Origin: Candidatus Aminicenantota bacterium
GTDB taxonomy: Bacteria; Acidobacteriota; Aminicenantia; Aminicenantales; Aminicenantaceae
Length of the DNA: 41,736 nt
Direction of reading: 5' to 3'
Assembly (NCBI GenBank): GCA_020344415.1
Contig: CP070825.1
Span: forward strand, 4,112,288-4,154,023
Shown: piece by piece, positions 34,080-41,736 of the stretch
How positions within the stretch are numbered: the first letter of the stretch is position 1
How the letters are laid out: each line of letters opens with the position of its first letter
Program-made: the position numbers and the translations under genes
Notes under the pieces: generated by a model
Database searches by the model: none
What the model was told of the DNA's origin: nothing
The model's input: the letters and a program-made list of their open reading frames with translations, nothing else

Positions 34080-34108
34080 CTTAAACGCATGAGGGACCAA
34101 TAGGTTGC
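34080..34108 (-). promoter_or_regulatory. Predicted ECF-type promoter of the ArsB/NhaD-type gene
   Basis: On the minus strand GCAACC (34108-34103), a 15-bp spacer and CGTTTAAG (34087-34080) repeat the arrangement of the sigma promoter at 22415-22443. The upstream bases also match (GGATTCTTGCAACC versus GGATTTTTGCAACC). A 6-bp inverted repeat (34065-34070 and 34094-34099) is centred on the -10. The transcript would run into the transporter gene after a leader of about 70 bp. Confidence 0.65.
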
Positions 34109-34216
34109 AAGAATCCTTCTCATGTGTGGATGAATTCTATCCCTTTTCAAATTTAATTTGACCTTTGCGCTTTTAATTGATATCATTTTGCCCGCACGGG
34201 AAAAGGGCTCGAAGTG

Positions 34217-35794
34217 ATGGCTAAATGTCCCAAATGTGAGTACAATAACGTTTCCGATTCTAAGTTTTGCAAGGAGTGCGGTACACAACTAGTATACACC
34301 GAAGGTTTGCCAACAGCACCCACCGAAACCCTCGACACCCCTATTAGAAAGATAAAGAGAGGAAGTATCTTTGCCCATAGGTATGAGATCATCGAAGAAC
34401 TTGGCCAAGGGGGCATGGGGAAGGTCTATAGAGTGTACGACAAGAAGATTGAAGGAGAGGTGGCCTTAAAACTTATTAAACCCGAGATCGTATCTGATAA
34501 GACAGCCATCGATCGCTTCCGGAATGAGCTAAAAATTTCCCGTGAGATTACTCATAGAAACGTCTGTCGTATGTATGACCTTAATGAAGAGAAAGGCACT
34601 TACTACATAACTATGGAATATATCACAGGTGAAAATTTAAAGAGCTTGATCAGGCGTGTAAGGCAATTGACGATTGGAACAGCCGTTTCGATAGCCAAGC
34701 AGATTTGTGTGGGATTAGCAGAGGCTCATAGGTTAGGAATTGTGCATCGAGATATGAAGCCAAGCAACATAATGATTGACAAAGACGGCAATGCACGAAT
34801 CATGGATTTTGGCATAGCGCGTTCGCTTGAATCGAAAGGGATAACTGGAGCTAGGGTATCAGTTGGAACGCCAGAATATATGTCTCCGGAACAGGCTGAG
34901 GGGAAAAAAACTGATGAACGGTCAGATATTTACTCCTCGGGGATTATTCTCTTTGAGATGTTGACCGGAAGGCTGCCTTTCGAAAGCGAGACTCCCCTAA
35001 GTATGGCAATAAAACATAAGACAGAACAACCTCCAAATCCTAAGGAATTTAATTCTCAGATTCCAGATGATTTGAGCAGATTAATACTGGGCTGTCTAGA
35101 GAAAAACAAAGAGATAAGGTATCAGTCTGCAGAGGAAGTCCTTTCTGATCTGGAGAAAATTGAAGAAGAGATCCCTATAACTAAAGGAGAAATCCCGAGA
35201 AGAAAAACGACAACACCAAAAGAAATAACCGTAACTTTAAGTTTAAAGAAATTTATCTACCCTGCTTTAGCGATCATTGCTCTAATTGTTATTGCTGTTT
35301 TAGTATGGCAGCTTTTTATTAAAGAGAAGCCAATATCTCCTCTTTTAGATAAGCCTTCAGTAGCTGTGCTCCCATTCACAGATTTAAGCCCAGAAAAAGA
35401 TCAGGGATATTTGTGTGAAGGACTAGCAGAATCAATAATTAATGCACTAGCCAAAAGCAAAGATCTGCTAATTCCAGCAAGGACTGCTTCGTTCGCAATC
35501 AAAGATAAAACGCTAGAAATCCAAGAAATCGGCAAAAGGCTTAATGTCCAAGCCATTCTTGAGGGGAGCATTCAAAAATCAAAGGATAAAGTTATGATTT
35601 CAGCTCAACTCATCAATGTCCCTGATGGGATGCTCCTATGGGCAGAGCAATATCATCAGGATTTAGAAGATATATTCACTATTCAATCTGAGGTTTCTTT
35701 AAAAATTGCAGAACAGCTTGAAATAAATCTTCTAGCATTAGAGAAGGGGTCTCCTAATAAGCGCGCTTTGGAAAATAGATACAAGGTCCGTTGA
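34217..35794 (+). CDS. Ser/Thr protein kinase, zinc-ribbon and CsgG/FlgO-like domains, truncated before TPRs
   Basis: A 525-residue membrane Ser/Thr kinase. An N-terminal zinc ribbon (C4, C7, C18, C21) precedes a Hanks-type kinase domain with GQGGMGKV (63-70), K85, HRDMKPSN (177-184) and DFG (197-199). A transmembrane helix lies at about 346-367. An outside domain (about 378-505) begins SVAVLPFTDLSPEKD, like CsgG/FlgO/TolB-N regions of related kinases. Those proteins usually continue with TPR repeats after a KRxxENRY junction. This one stops at RYKVR, 16 bases before a REP-like motif (35811-35826), so it looks truncated. ATG at 34217 is preferred over GTG 34214. It diverges from the ArsB-type gene. 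Confidence 0.9.
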   Translation: MAKCPKCEYNNVSDSKFCKECGTQLVYTEGLPTAPTETLDTPIRKIKRGSIFAHRYEIIEELGQGGMGKVYRVYDKKIEGEVALKLIKPEIVSDKTAIDRFRNELKISREITHRNVCRMYDLNEEKGTYYITMEYITGENLKSLIRRVRQLTIGTAVSIAKQICVGLAEAHRLGIVHRDMKPSNIMIDKDGNARIMDFGIARSLESKGITGARVSVGTPEYMSPEQAEGKKTDERSDIYSSGIILFEMLTGRLPFESETPLSMAIKHKTEQPPNPKEFNSQIPDDLSRLILGCLEKNKEIRYQSAEEVLSDLEKIEEEIPITKGEIPRRKTTTPKEITVTLSLKKFIYPALAIIALIVIAVLVWQLFIKEKPISPLLDKPSVAVLPFTDLSPEKDQGYLCEGLAESIINALAKSKDLLIPARTASFAIKDKTLEIQEIGKRLNVQAILEGSIQKSKDKVMISAQLINVPDGMLLWAEQYHQDLEDIFTIQSEVSLKIAEQLEINLLALEKGSPNKRALENRYKVR

Positions 35795-35810
35795 TCCGAA
35801 TTTAAAAAAA

Positions 35811-35826
35811 AGGGACAAGCTACTTT
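35811..35826. repeat. REP-like end motif at the kinase truncation point
   Basis: AGGGACAAGCTACTTT, flanked by an A-run before and a T-rich run after, fills the 35-bp gap between the convergent kinase and ankyrin stops. It resembles the outer end of the element at 16211 (AGGGTCAGGTCTACACTTTT). It may be a remnant of an insertion or deletion that removed the kinase's C-terminus. Confidence 0.35.
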
Positions 35827-35829
35827 CTT

Positions 35830-36699
35830 CTATTTTTTTAGTTTTGTGCCACTGACCTTACGTCTAATGAATTCCACCTCTATTTTATAAACTCTATTAT
35901 TCTCATCCCTGATGAATGTGACTTTCCAAGGCTCTTGTTCACAGAAGAAGGTGTCTTTGGCTATCGGGTATATCATATCAGGAGCAAAATCCAGAAAGTA
36001 TAGCCTGTCATTCTCTGTCCAAACCTTAAAAGCAAAGCCTTTCTCGACAGCATATTCTCCGACGTATTCTTTATAATTTTTAGGGTCGATAGAAATGGGT
36101 GAGGGTCGTTCATAATACATTTCCTTGGGAGTTTTTCCAGCATTATCCCTTATATTTTGAGATGCCCCTCGAGAAATAAGCAGATTAATGACGTCTTTGT
36201 GGCCACTTCGATAAGCCACATGAAGTGGCGTCCAGCCTTCTTTGGTCCTAGCGTCAAGATTTGCACCGCGCTGTAGTAATAGGGTGACCACCTTTTTACA
36301 GCCGCGGCGAACAGCGGTATGCATCGGCGTTCTCCCCCATTGGTTCTGAATATCTAACTTGCCTTCTCTGTCCAAAAGAAGCTTGATGATATCCGGCCTG
36401 TCATGATGGCATGCCCAATGGACCGGTGTTCCCCCATCAGCTCCAACAGCATTCACGTCTGGCCTATAATCCATCAAAAGCTCCAAAATATCCCAATGAG
36501 CACGCATACCAGCCCAGTGCAACGCTGTATAGCCAGATTCATCAACAAAATGGACCTTATCAGGCATTTTGGACAAGATTGATTTAACTATCTCTATATC
36601 TCCTTTTTTGGCAGCTTCAACAATAACAGAATCTGAAGCTCCCGAGGAAAACGCCAAAAAAAGGATTGCGATAATGATTAAAATAGCACGTGTACGCAC
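35830..36699 (-). CDS. Exported ankyrin-repeat protein
   Basis: A 289-residue exported protein with about five ankyrin repeats (GYTALHWAGMRAHWDIL, GGTPVHWACHHDRPDII, GRTPMHTAVRRGCKKVV, GWTPLHVAYRSGHKDVI and a partial one). A C-terminal beta-rich region (about 200-289; NYKEYVGEYAVEKGFAFKV) resembles small lipocalin-like domains. A signal peptide covers about residues 1-22. I start it at GTG 36699: AAGGAGG lies 8 bases before it, and this avoids overlap with the cytochrome gene that would follow from ATG 36735. It lies 20 bp after that cytochrome gene on the same strand, so co-transcription is likely. Role: protein binding, partner unknown. Confidence 0.85.
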   Translation of the reverse strand: MRTRAILIIIAILFLAFSSGASDSVIVEAAKKGDIEIVKSILSKMPDKVHFVDESGYTALHWAGMRAHWDILELLMDYRPDVNAVGADGGTPVHWACHHDRPDIIKLLLDREGKLDIQNQWGRTPMHTAVRRGCKKVVTLLLQRGANLDARTKEGWTPLHVAYRSGHKDVINLLISRGASQNIRDNAGKTPKEMYYERPSPISIDPKNYKEYVGEYAVEKGFAFKVWTENDRLYFLDFAPDMIYPIAKDTFFCEQEPWKVTFIRDENNRVYKIEVEFIRRKVSGTKLKK

Positions 36700-36719
36700 G
36701 GTGTTCACCTCCTTAGCGT

Positions 36720-37526
36720 TCAGTCTGATGACCATTCTTGTCGAGGACCTTTAACAAATGGAAGTTTCCTTTCAAACCATTCTCTGGAACCCTTGTCATG
36801 ACACGACATTGACCTTCCAATCCCACCGCTGCAGGAATTAGGAATGTTTGCTGCAACTTTGAAGTTATGAAAACGCTCAACATGCTGATCTGTTACAGCA
36901 TAGGCAGCCATATGACAATCGATACAGCGTAACGCTCCTGACTCCACCGTGTTTTGCATTGCTTCTATGAGTAAATCATGAGATTCATGATGACAAAAGC
37001 GGCATAGTGCATTCATCTCTTTGCCATTAGACCTGTTTCTGAAAATATAATTTTCTGTTTGAGTTGGATCAGTTCCGGAAGCGTAGTTTATGACAAGCGA
37101 CTTTCTTTTACTTCTTTCCAATGATGCTGGGTGGCAGGCGCCGCAGGTTACTCCTTGCCAAGTCCCTTTTGGGATGGGCTTTGCCTCCTCTTTATTCCGA
37201 GTGGCTCCCTTTGCTTTTGGCGCGTGACACCGTGCACAGGCGGTATTGATTCGATCGCCATGGCTCTGCGAACGAGAATGAACACTTGAAAGCCAACCTC
37301 GCTTATCTAATACTGGGACTCCAGAGGTCCGGTCGACACCAACAGCGCGATGCATAAATTGATTTTCTTCCCCTTTGCAACTTGAACAACCTTCAGCTTC
37401 TACATAGCTGTAGTTTTCAGGCGCTAAATTTTTTAAGGAGTATTCACTCTCTTGGAAAATTGTAAATCCCGGAAAAAAAGCCCAAGCAATAAGCAATAAA
37501 AAGAGCACTAAAACGAATTTTCGCAT
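36720..37526 (-). CDS. Exported multihaem cytochrome c
   Basis: A 268-residue exported cytochrome. An N-terminal hydrophobic signal (about 1-22) precedes four CXXCH haem sites (C97-H101, C128-H132, C175-H179, C201-H205). Two unusual sites may bind extra haems: C47-SSC-K51 (CXXCK, as at the active-site haem of nitrite reductase NrfA) and C232 with C242-H243, a CX9CH spacing. Extra histidines (H60, H83, H89, H215, H220) could be distal ligands. It probably carries electrons in the periplasm. No oxidoreductase partner or quinol-oxidising membrane subunit lies nearby. It is upstream of and probably co-transcribed with the ankyrin gene. Confidence 0.86.
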   Translation of the reverse strand: MRKFVLVLFLLLIAWAFFPGFTIFQESEYSLKNLAPENYSYVEAEGCSSCKGEENQFMHRAVGVDRTSGVPVLDKRGWLSSVHSRSQSHGDRINTACARCHAPKAKGATRNKEEAKPIPKGTWQGVTCGACHPASLERSKRKSLVINYASGTDPTQTENYIFRNRSNGKEMNALCRFCHHESHDLLIEAMQNTVESGALRCIDCHMAAYAVTDQHVERFHNFKVAANIPNSCSGGIGRSMSCHDKGSREWFERKLPFVKGPRQEWSSD

Positions 37527-37797
37527 CTTCCGCTCCTTTTATTATTGAAATCTCTTTCTACAGCTATCGGCAGCTACTGATTTGTCATAGGTATCATTGT
37601 ACAAAATTGAAAGGAATTCACCAAACTTTCTTTACATCCTCTATCTATTTTTTTTAATATTTACAGGATAATCCTTAATAGAGGAAAAAATGTCTGTACA
37701 AGATTAGGGAAAAGGGATATCTATTAGGTACATTCGAAATCATCGAAGGATTAAAACTATAAGAATTAAAGCTTAAATAAAACAGGAGGGAACAAAC

Positions 37798-38808
37798 ATG
37801 AAAAGAGGAACTACTTTAATTGTTTTATGTATCTTAGTCATTTTAAACTTGACCAATTGTAATCGTCAGAACGATTTTCCAGTGCTTAGAGGTGAATACC
37901 TTGGGCAAGAACCTCCAGGGATGGAAGGCAAACTTTTTGCACCTGGTATTATGTCAACAGGGTTGCCTGAACTTAACGCAGTCTTTTTTCCTGGAGGAAG
38001 GGAGGTCATCTATTCAGTAACCGTGAGGCAAATGAAATGGGCGCTCGTGATGATGAAAGAGGAAAATGGCCGCTGGACCAAACCAGAGATAGCTCCTTTT
38101 TCTGGCGAACATGGCGGCGTAGACCCATTTGTCTCTTTCGACGGAAATACGATCTATTACTGCTCCAACAGACCAAAGTCAGGTCAAGGAAAACCCGAAG
38201 ATGACTACGATATCTGGTACGTCACAAGAACGGATACAGGTTGGTCAGAGCCGGTTAACATGGGTCCTCCCATAAACAGCGAAACACACGAGTTCTACCC
38301 TTCGCTAACCCGGGAAGGCACAATGTACTTTCAATCACGTCGAGAAGGCGGCATCGGTGCCAGCGACATCTACCGAGCAAGACTCGTTGACGGCAAATAT
38401 GTTGAGGCCGAACTTTTACCAAAGCCAATCAACAGCACGGGATTCGAAGGCGACACATTCATAGCTCCTGACGAAAATTATATAATTGTATCCACATTCA
38501 GGAAAGAGGATAACATTGGCCAATCCGATCTATACATCAGCTTCCCTGTGGAAGACGGCTCTTGGTCACCATTGAAAAATATGGGGGACAAAATAAATTC
38601 CGAGGGTGGGGAGAACTGCCAAATTCTCTCTCCCTGCGGTAAATACCTCTTTTACACTAGTAGACGATATAGAGATCTTTCAAGCGTAACTCCATTGACT
38701 TATGATGCTATCATGAAGCGCTGGACTGAACCACAGAACGGATTTGGGGATATCTATTGGGTGGATGTAAAAATCATCGAGGAATTAAAACCTGACAAAT
38801 TAAAATGA
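37798..38808 (+). CDS. Predicted lipoprotein with PD40/TolB-like beta-propeller repeats
   Basis: A 336-residue exported protein with a hydrophobic N-terminus and Cys21 (NLTNC, a weak lipobox). The mature part has repeated PD40/WD40-like motifs: GGREVIYSVTVRQMKW, VSFDGNTIYYCSNRP, LTREGTMYFQSRREGG, APDENYIIVSTFRK and SPCGKYLFYTSRRY. These make a beta-propeller like those in TolB and S9 peptidases, but no catalytic domain follows. It may bind peptides, sugars or proteins on the membrane surface. CAGGAGG is well placed before the ATG. Its neighbours are a divergent cytochrome upstream and a metallo-hydrolase downstream (147 bp). Confidence 0.82.
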   Translation: MKRGTTLIVLCILVILNLTNCNRQNDFPVLRGEYLGQEPPGMEGKLFAPGIMSTGLPELNAVFFPGGREVIYSVTVRQMKWALVMMKEENGRWTKPEIAPFSGEHGGVDPFVSFDGNTIYYCSNRPKSGQGKPEDDYDIWYVTRTDTGWSEPVNMGPPINSETHEFYPSLTREGTMYFQSRREGGIGASDIYRARLVDGKYVEAELLPKPINSTGFEGDTFIAPDENYIIVSTFRKEDNIGQSDLYISFPVEDGSWSPLKNMGDKINSEGGENCQILSPCGKYLFYTSRRYRDLSSVTPLTYDAIMKRWTEPQNGFGDIYWVDVKIIEELKPDKLK

Positions 38809-38848
38809 AGAACTTTTGCAATGATTATCCTGAATTATCCATTAAAAA

Positions 38849-38865
38849 TGCAGATACTTTCTGCA
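38849..38865 (+). terminator. Weak hairpin between propeller and metallo-hydrolase genes
   Basis: TGCAGA (38849-38854) and TCTGCA (38860-38865) form a 6-bp stem with a 5-nt loop, followed by ATTTC. It is 41 bp past the propeller gene's stop. The stem is short and the T-run poor, so it may be chance. Confidence 0.2.
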
Positions 38866-38955
38866 ATTTCAGCAATATCAGGAAGTTATCAAATAAAAGG
38901 ATTTCATCTAAAGCGATATGAGTAGACATGCTTTTTTAAAAATAAGGAGGCAACA

Positions 38956-40350
38956 ATGAAATATAAAAAATTTATTTCATCTTTCCTGGCACTGATATGT
39001 CTAACCCTTTTGCTTCCGGCTCAGAGTGCTGATGATATCCCAATCCAGGTCAAGAGGCTAGGCGAGAGAGTCATTGTCCTGAAGGAAACATTCATGGAGA
39101 ACAATGTCGTGGCTATCGCTTCCAAAAAAGGTCTGGTTGTCGTGGACACCACAGGACTCCCCAGCACCGCTGCAAAAATGCGTAAGATTATCGAAAAGGA
39201 ATTCGATCGCAAAGATTTTGTCTATGTCATCAACACACATCACCATTGGGATCATTCATTCGGAAACCAGGTCTTTGCCGACGCTGTCGTTGTTGGCCAT
39301 GAGCGTTGTCTTGAGCCGATGCGCAGGGATGCAGGATTCATGCCCCGGCGGGTTGAGGGGCTTAAACAAAATCTGGAAAGACAGAAACAGAGACTTGAAG
39401 GGCTCACACCTGATTCTGAAGAAGCCAAAAGCACGCGCACAGATATTGCCACTCTGAAGCGGGCACTAGCCGATTATTCGGAGGGGTTTGTATCCACACC
39501 TCCCGCGATAATTTTCAATGATAGGATGAATCTGAACCTTGGTGACATGACATTCAAACTATACTATTTCGGACGGGCCCATTCTGGAAGCGATATCCTC
39601 ATTCATGTTCCAGAAGAAGGGCTTCTTCTTACGGGCGACCTTTTTCTGGATGAGGGGTGGCTTCCGCTCTTTGCAGGACAGCCTGTATTGGACATACCCA
39701 GATGGATCGAGGTCTTAAAAGCTGTCTTGGATGGTGAGGATGAAATCAAGCAGGTTATTCCCGCCCATCAACATTTCTGGAACCGGGAGAGATTGGCCAT
39801 GTGGCGCGATTACATCGTTAAACTCTGGAACGGTGTTAATGCAGCCAAAGCAGAGGGGCTCGATTTTGCTGCGGTTCAAAATCGTTTTCCCCTTGAAGAG
39901 AAATATTCTTACCTTAAAGAATTGGGACATACCGGCTCCGAGCTCCAGCGCTTCCAATCAAGAAATGTTGAGGCATTCTGGCGGCAGCTCTTTGAATCCG
40001 CCGCAGCGGTTGTGGAGAAAACAATCACAGAGTCAGGAATTCAAGCTGCCATTGAAAAATATCATGAGTTGAAGGCTAAACAGGAGAAAAAATATTATTT
40101 TGGCGAAAATGATTTTAATGCTCTCGGCTATAGATTACTCATGAATAGAAAGGTCAAAGAGGCCATCGAAGTGTTCAAGCTGAATGTACAGGCATTTCCG
40201 GATTCCTGGAATGTTTATGACAGCCTGGGAGAGGCCTATTTGGTCAATGGTGACACCGAGCTAGCCGTTAAATACTATAAAAAATCTCTCGAACTGAACC
40301 CTGAAAACAACAATGCAAAAGAAACACTAAAAAGACTGGAGAAAAAATAA
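38956..40350 (+). CDS. Exported metallo-beta-lactamase-fold hydrolase with C-terminal TPRs
   Basis: A 464-residue exported protein with signal peptide about 1-24 (ends AQSA). The MBL fold has H95xH97xD99H100 (HHHWDH), H209 (GRAHSGSD), D228 (LTGDLF) and H271 (IPAHQH), so it should bind two metals. A charged, probably coiled-coil insertion (about 130-175, GLKQNLERQKQRLEGL) splits the fold. The C-terminus (about 385-464) has two TPR-like units (NALGYRLLMNRKVKEAIEVF, VYDSLGEAYLVNGDTELAVK). Family members hydrolyse lactams, lactones, esters or thioesters, and the substrate cannot be given. The ribosome binding site is AAGGAGG. Confidence 0.9.
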   Translation: MKYKKFISSFLALICLTLLLPAQSADDIPIQVKRLGERVIVLKETFMENNVVAIASKKGLVVVDTTGLPSTAAKMRKIIEKEFDRKDFVYVINTHHHWDHSFGNQVFADAVVVGHERCLEPMRRDAGFMPRRVEGLKQNLERQKQRLEGLTPDSEEAKSTRTDIATLKRALADYSEGFVSTPPAIIFNDRMNLNLGDMTFKLYYFGRAHSGSDILIHVPEEGLLLTGDLFLDEGWLPLFAGQPVLDIPRWIEVLKAVLDGEDEIKQVIPAHQHFWNRERLAMWRDYIVKLWNGVNAAKAEGLDFAAVQNRFPLEEKYSYLKELGHTGSELQRFQSRNVEAFWRQLFESAAAVVEKTITESGIQAAIEKYHELKAKQEKKYYFGENDFNALGYRLLMNRKVKEAIEVFKLNVQAFPDSWNVYDSLGEAYLVNGDTELAVKYYKKSLELNPENNNAKETLKRLEKK

Positions 40351-40442
40351 GGAATTTCACAGAGAAACTAATATTGTATCTCGTACGTACAGAATAATAG
40401 AAGTAAGATGAATTAAAATAAGAATTTATGGGAAACCTCTCT

Positions 40443-41736
40443 ATGTTTAATAATTATCTTAAGACCGCTTTCAGAAATTTAAAAAGAAATAAAACTTATT
40501 CAATTTTAAACATCTTGGGTCTTACCGTCGGCATAGTCGTCTGTATTCTGATCTTTTTATATGTTCAAGATGAATTGAGCTATGATGAATTTTACAAAAA
40601 GGCAGACCGGATCTACCGGATCATAAACAGGGGAACTATTCAAGGCAATCATCTAGAGCGACCAACAGTTTCAGGACCATGGGGGCCTGCAATGGTTGAG
40701 GAATTCCCAGAGGTATTAAAAGCGGTCCGGATAAAAACACCTGACTCAAGATGGACAGTAAAATATGGGGATAAAAAGTTTTTTGAAAAAGGGCTCTACT
40801 TCGCTGATCCGAGTTTCTTAGATGTTTTTGATGTTGAACTAATTGTCGGTAACCCTGAGACCGCTTTGGATGCGCCATATTCTATGGTTATAACCGAAGA
40901 GATGGCCAAAAAATATTTTAAAGATGAAAACCCTGTGGGCAAGATTATAATAGCTGACTTATGGCTGAACCTTAATGTCACTGGCATTATGAAAAAACAT
41001 CCTTCCTCTTCTCATATGAATTTTGATTTCCTTGTAAATTTTGAAACTCTTCTAAAGGCAAAAGAGCCCCCCGCTGGAGCGCCTCCTTATGGTGATCTTT
41101 CCAGGTGGCAAAATTTCCAAGTTTATACATATCTTCTGCTCGAGGAAAATGCCAGTTCTGAAATCATTGACGAGAAAATGCCTGCTTTTCTTGAAAAACA
41201 TTTGGGTCGGCTGATTAAGATCCCAGGAGTTGAGCTAAATCCTTATCTCCAGCCAATAACTGACATACACCTCAAATCTCATCTTGAGGGAGAAATCAGT
41301 CCGAACAGTAATGAAAGCTATATATATATCTTCTCCGCTGTAGCGATTTTCATACTTCTCATTGCATCCATTAATTTCATGAACCTATCAACGGCGCGTT
41401 CGGCAAACCGTGCTAAAGAGGTGGGAATGCGAAAGGTCGTCGGCGCAGCCAGATCCCAATTAATACAACAGTTCCTCAGTGAATCGATTTTATTGACTTT
41501 TTTGGCTGCGGCTATAGCCGTTGTTTCAGTTCTGTTGCTTATGCCAGAATTTAATGGGCTCACTGGGAAAAATATTTCTGTATCAGATATACTCCATATT
41601 AAAACAATTTTTGCGTTAGTGGGTTTAAGTATATTAGTGGGTCTCGTTTCGGGCAGTTATCCAGCATTTTTATTAACAGCCTTCAGACCAGCTGAAGTGT
41701 TAGCCGGAAAATTCAGATCAAAAAGTTCAGGTGGTT
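40443..41736 (+). CDS. ABC transporter permease (MacB/FtsX family), 3' partial
   Basis: The first 431 codons of an FtsX-like permease that runs off the window without a stop. It begins FNNYLKTAFRNLKRNKTYSI. A first transmembrane helix (LGLTVGIVVCILIFLYVQDE) leads into a large MacB-type periplasmic domain. Further helices follow (IFSAVAIFILLIASINFM, SILLTFLAAAIAVVSVLLL, LVGLSILVGLVSGSYPAFLL), with the family motif STARSANRAKEVGMRKVVGA. Such permeases often have two FtsX halves and work with a separate ATPase in lipoprotein release or export. ATG 40443 is chosen because it aligns with the family start; ATG 40428 is possible. Confidence 0.9.
   Translation, partial: MFNNYLKTAFRNLKRNKTYSILNILGLTVGIVVCILIFLYVQDELSYDEFYKKADRIYRIINRGTIQGNHLERPTVSGPWGPAMVEEFPEVLKAVRIKTPDSRWTVKYGDKKFFEKGLYFADPSFLDVFDVELIVGNPETALDAPYSMVITEEMAKKYFKDENPVGKIIIADLWLNLNVTGIMKKHPSSSHMNFDFLVNFETLLKAKEPPAGAPPYGDLSRWQNFQVYTYLLLEENASSEIIDEKMPAFLEKHLGRLIKIPGVELNPYLQPITDIHLKSHLEGEISPNSNESYIYIFSAVAIFILLIASINFMNLSTARSANRAKEVGMRKVVGAARSQLIQQFLSESILLTFLAAAIAVVSVLLLMPEFNGLTGKNISVSDILHIKTIFALVGLSILVGLVSGSYPAFLLTAFRPAEVLAGKFRSKSSGG

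Noticed and set aside
1..41736. CRISPR arrays, tRNA or rRNA genes and IS transposases
   Set aside because: No regularly spaced direct repeats, cloverleaf-like stretches or transposase motifs were found in the intergenic regions.

Overview
The window is chromosomal DNA of a Gram-negative-type bacterium. Three features point that way: outer-membrane barrel and lipoprotein signals, multihaem cytochrome c with CXXCH motifs, and Tat-exported enzymes. The mix of genes is secreted S9 peptidase, amidohydrolases, a Ser/Thr kinase with a CsgG/FlgO-like C-terminal domain, a MacB/FtsX-type permease, ECF sigma/anti-sigma, matrixin with Ig repeats and a NusG paralogue. That mix, with moderate GC, resembles Candidatus Aminicenantes/Acidobacteriota-type genomes. 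This is an inference: there is no rRNA or other phylogenetic marker. I see no phage, IS transposase, CRISPR array or tRNA, and no gene-free stretch longer than 300 bp.

Layout. (1) 60-7437: a lipoprotein amidohydrolase, then an amino-acid cluster. It holds an Asp/Glu-type racemase on the minus strand, followed by a tight plus-strand run of threonine-dehydratase-like enzyme, ornithine-cyclodeaminase-family enzyme, class I aminotransferase and Tat-exported N-acyl-D-amino-acid deacylase. Together they look like salvage or catabolism of (N-acyl) D-amino acids. (2) 7485-16151, minus strand: an S9 peptidase; a NusG-like regulator -> DegT aminotransferase -> GlmS-like operon; and an alcohol dehydrogenase -> LsrF-like aldolase -> carbon-nitrogen hydrolase operon. 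(3) 16350-20783, minus strand: a compact four-gene operon of small exported protein -> matrixin protease with three Ig-like repeats -> outer-membrane barrel -> radical SAM/SPASM enzyme, ending at a 133-bp element with perfect 25-bp inverted ends. (4) 21043-22380: Tat-lipoprotein aldo/keto reductase with a C-terminal Fe-S module.

(5) 22412-34108 is the most interesting part. It holds an ECF sigma factor, its zinc-finger anti-sigma factor, an exported protein made of four amphi-Trp-like repeats, and two large UPF0182 membrane proteins on either side of a flippase-like membrane protein. A convergent ArsB/NhaD-type transporter closes the block. Almost identical ECF-type promoters (GCAACC, 15 bp, CGTTTAAG) sit before the sigma gene and, on the other strand, before the transporter, so both are probably controlled by this sigma factor. 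I propose an envelope-stress module.

(6) 34217-41736: a Ser/Thr kinase that stops just before its expected TPR region, an ankyrin protein, a multihaem cytochrome, a PD40 propeller lipoprotein, a metallo-beta-lactamase-fold hydrolase with C-terminal TPRs, and a MacB/FtsX-type permease cut by the window end.

Several starts were reassigned using ribosome binding sites, paralogue comparison and gene spacing: radical SAM at 17645, second UPF0182 at 29714, kinase at 34217 and ankyrin protein at 36699.
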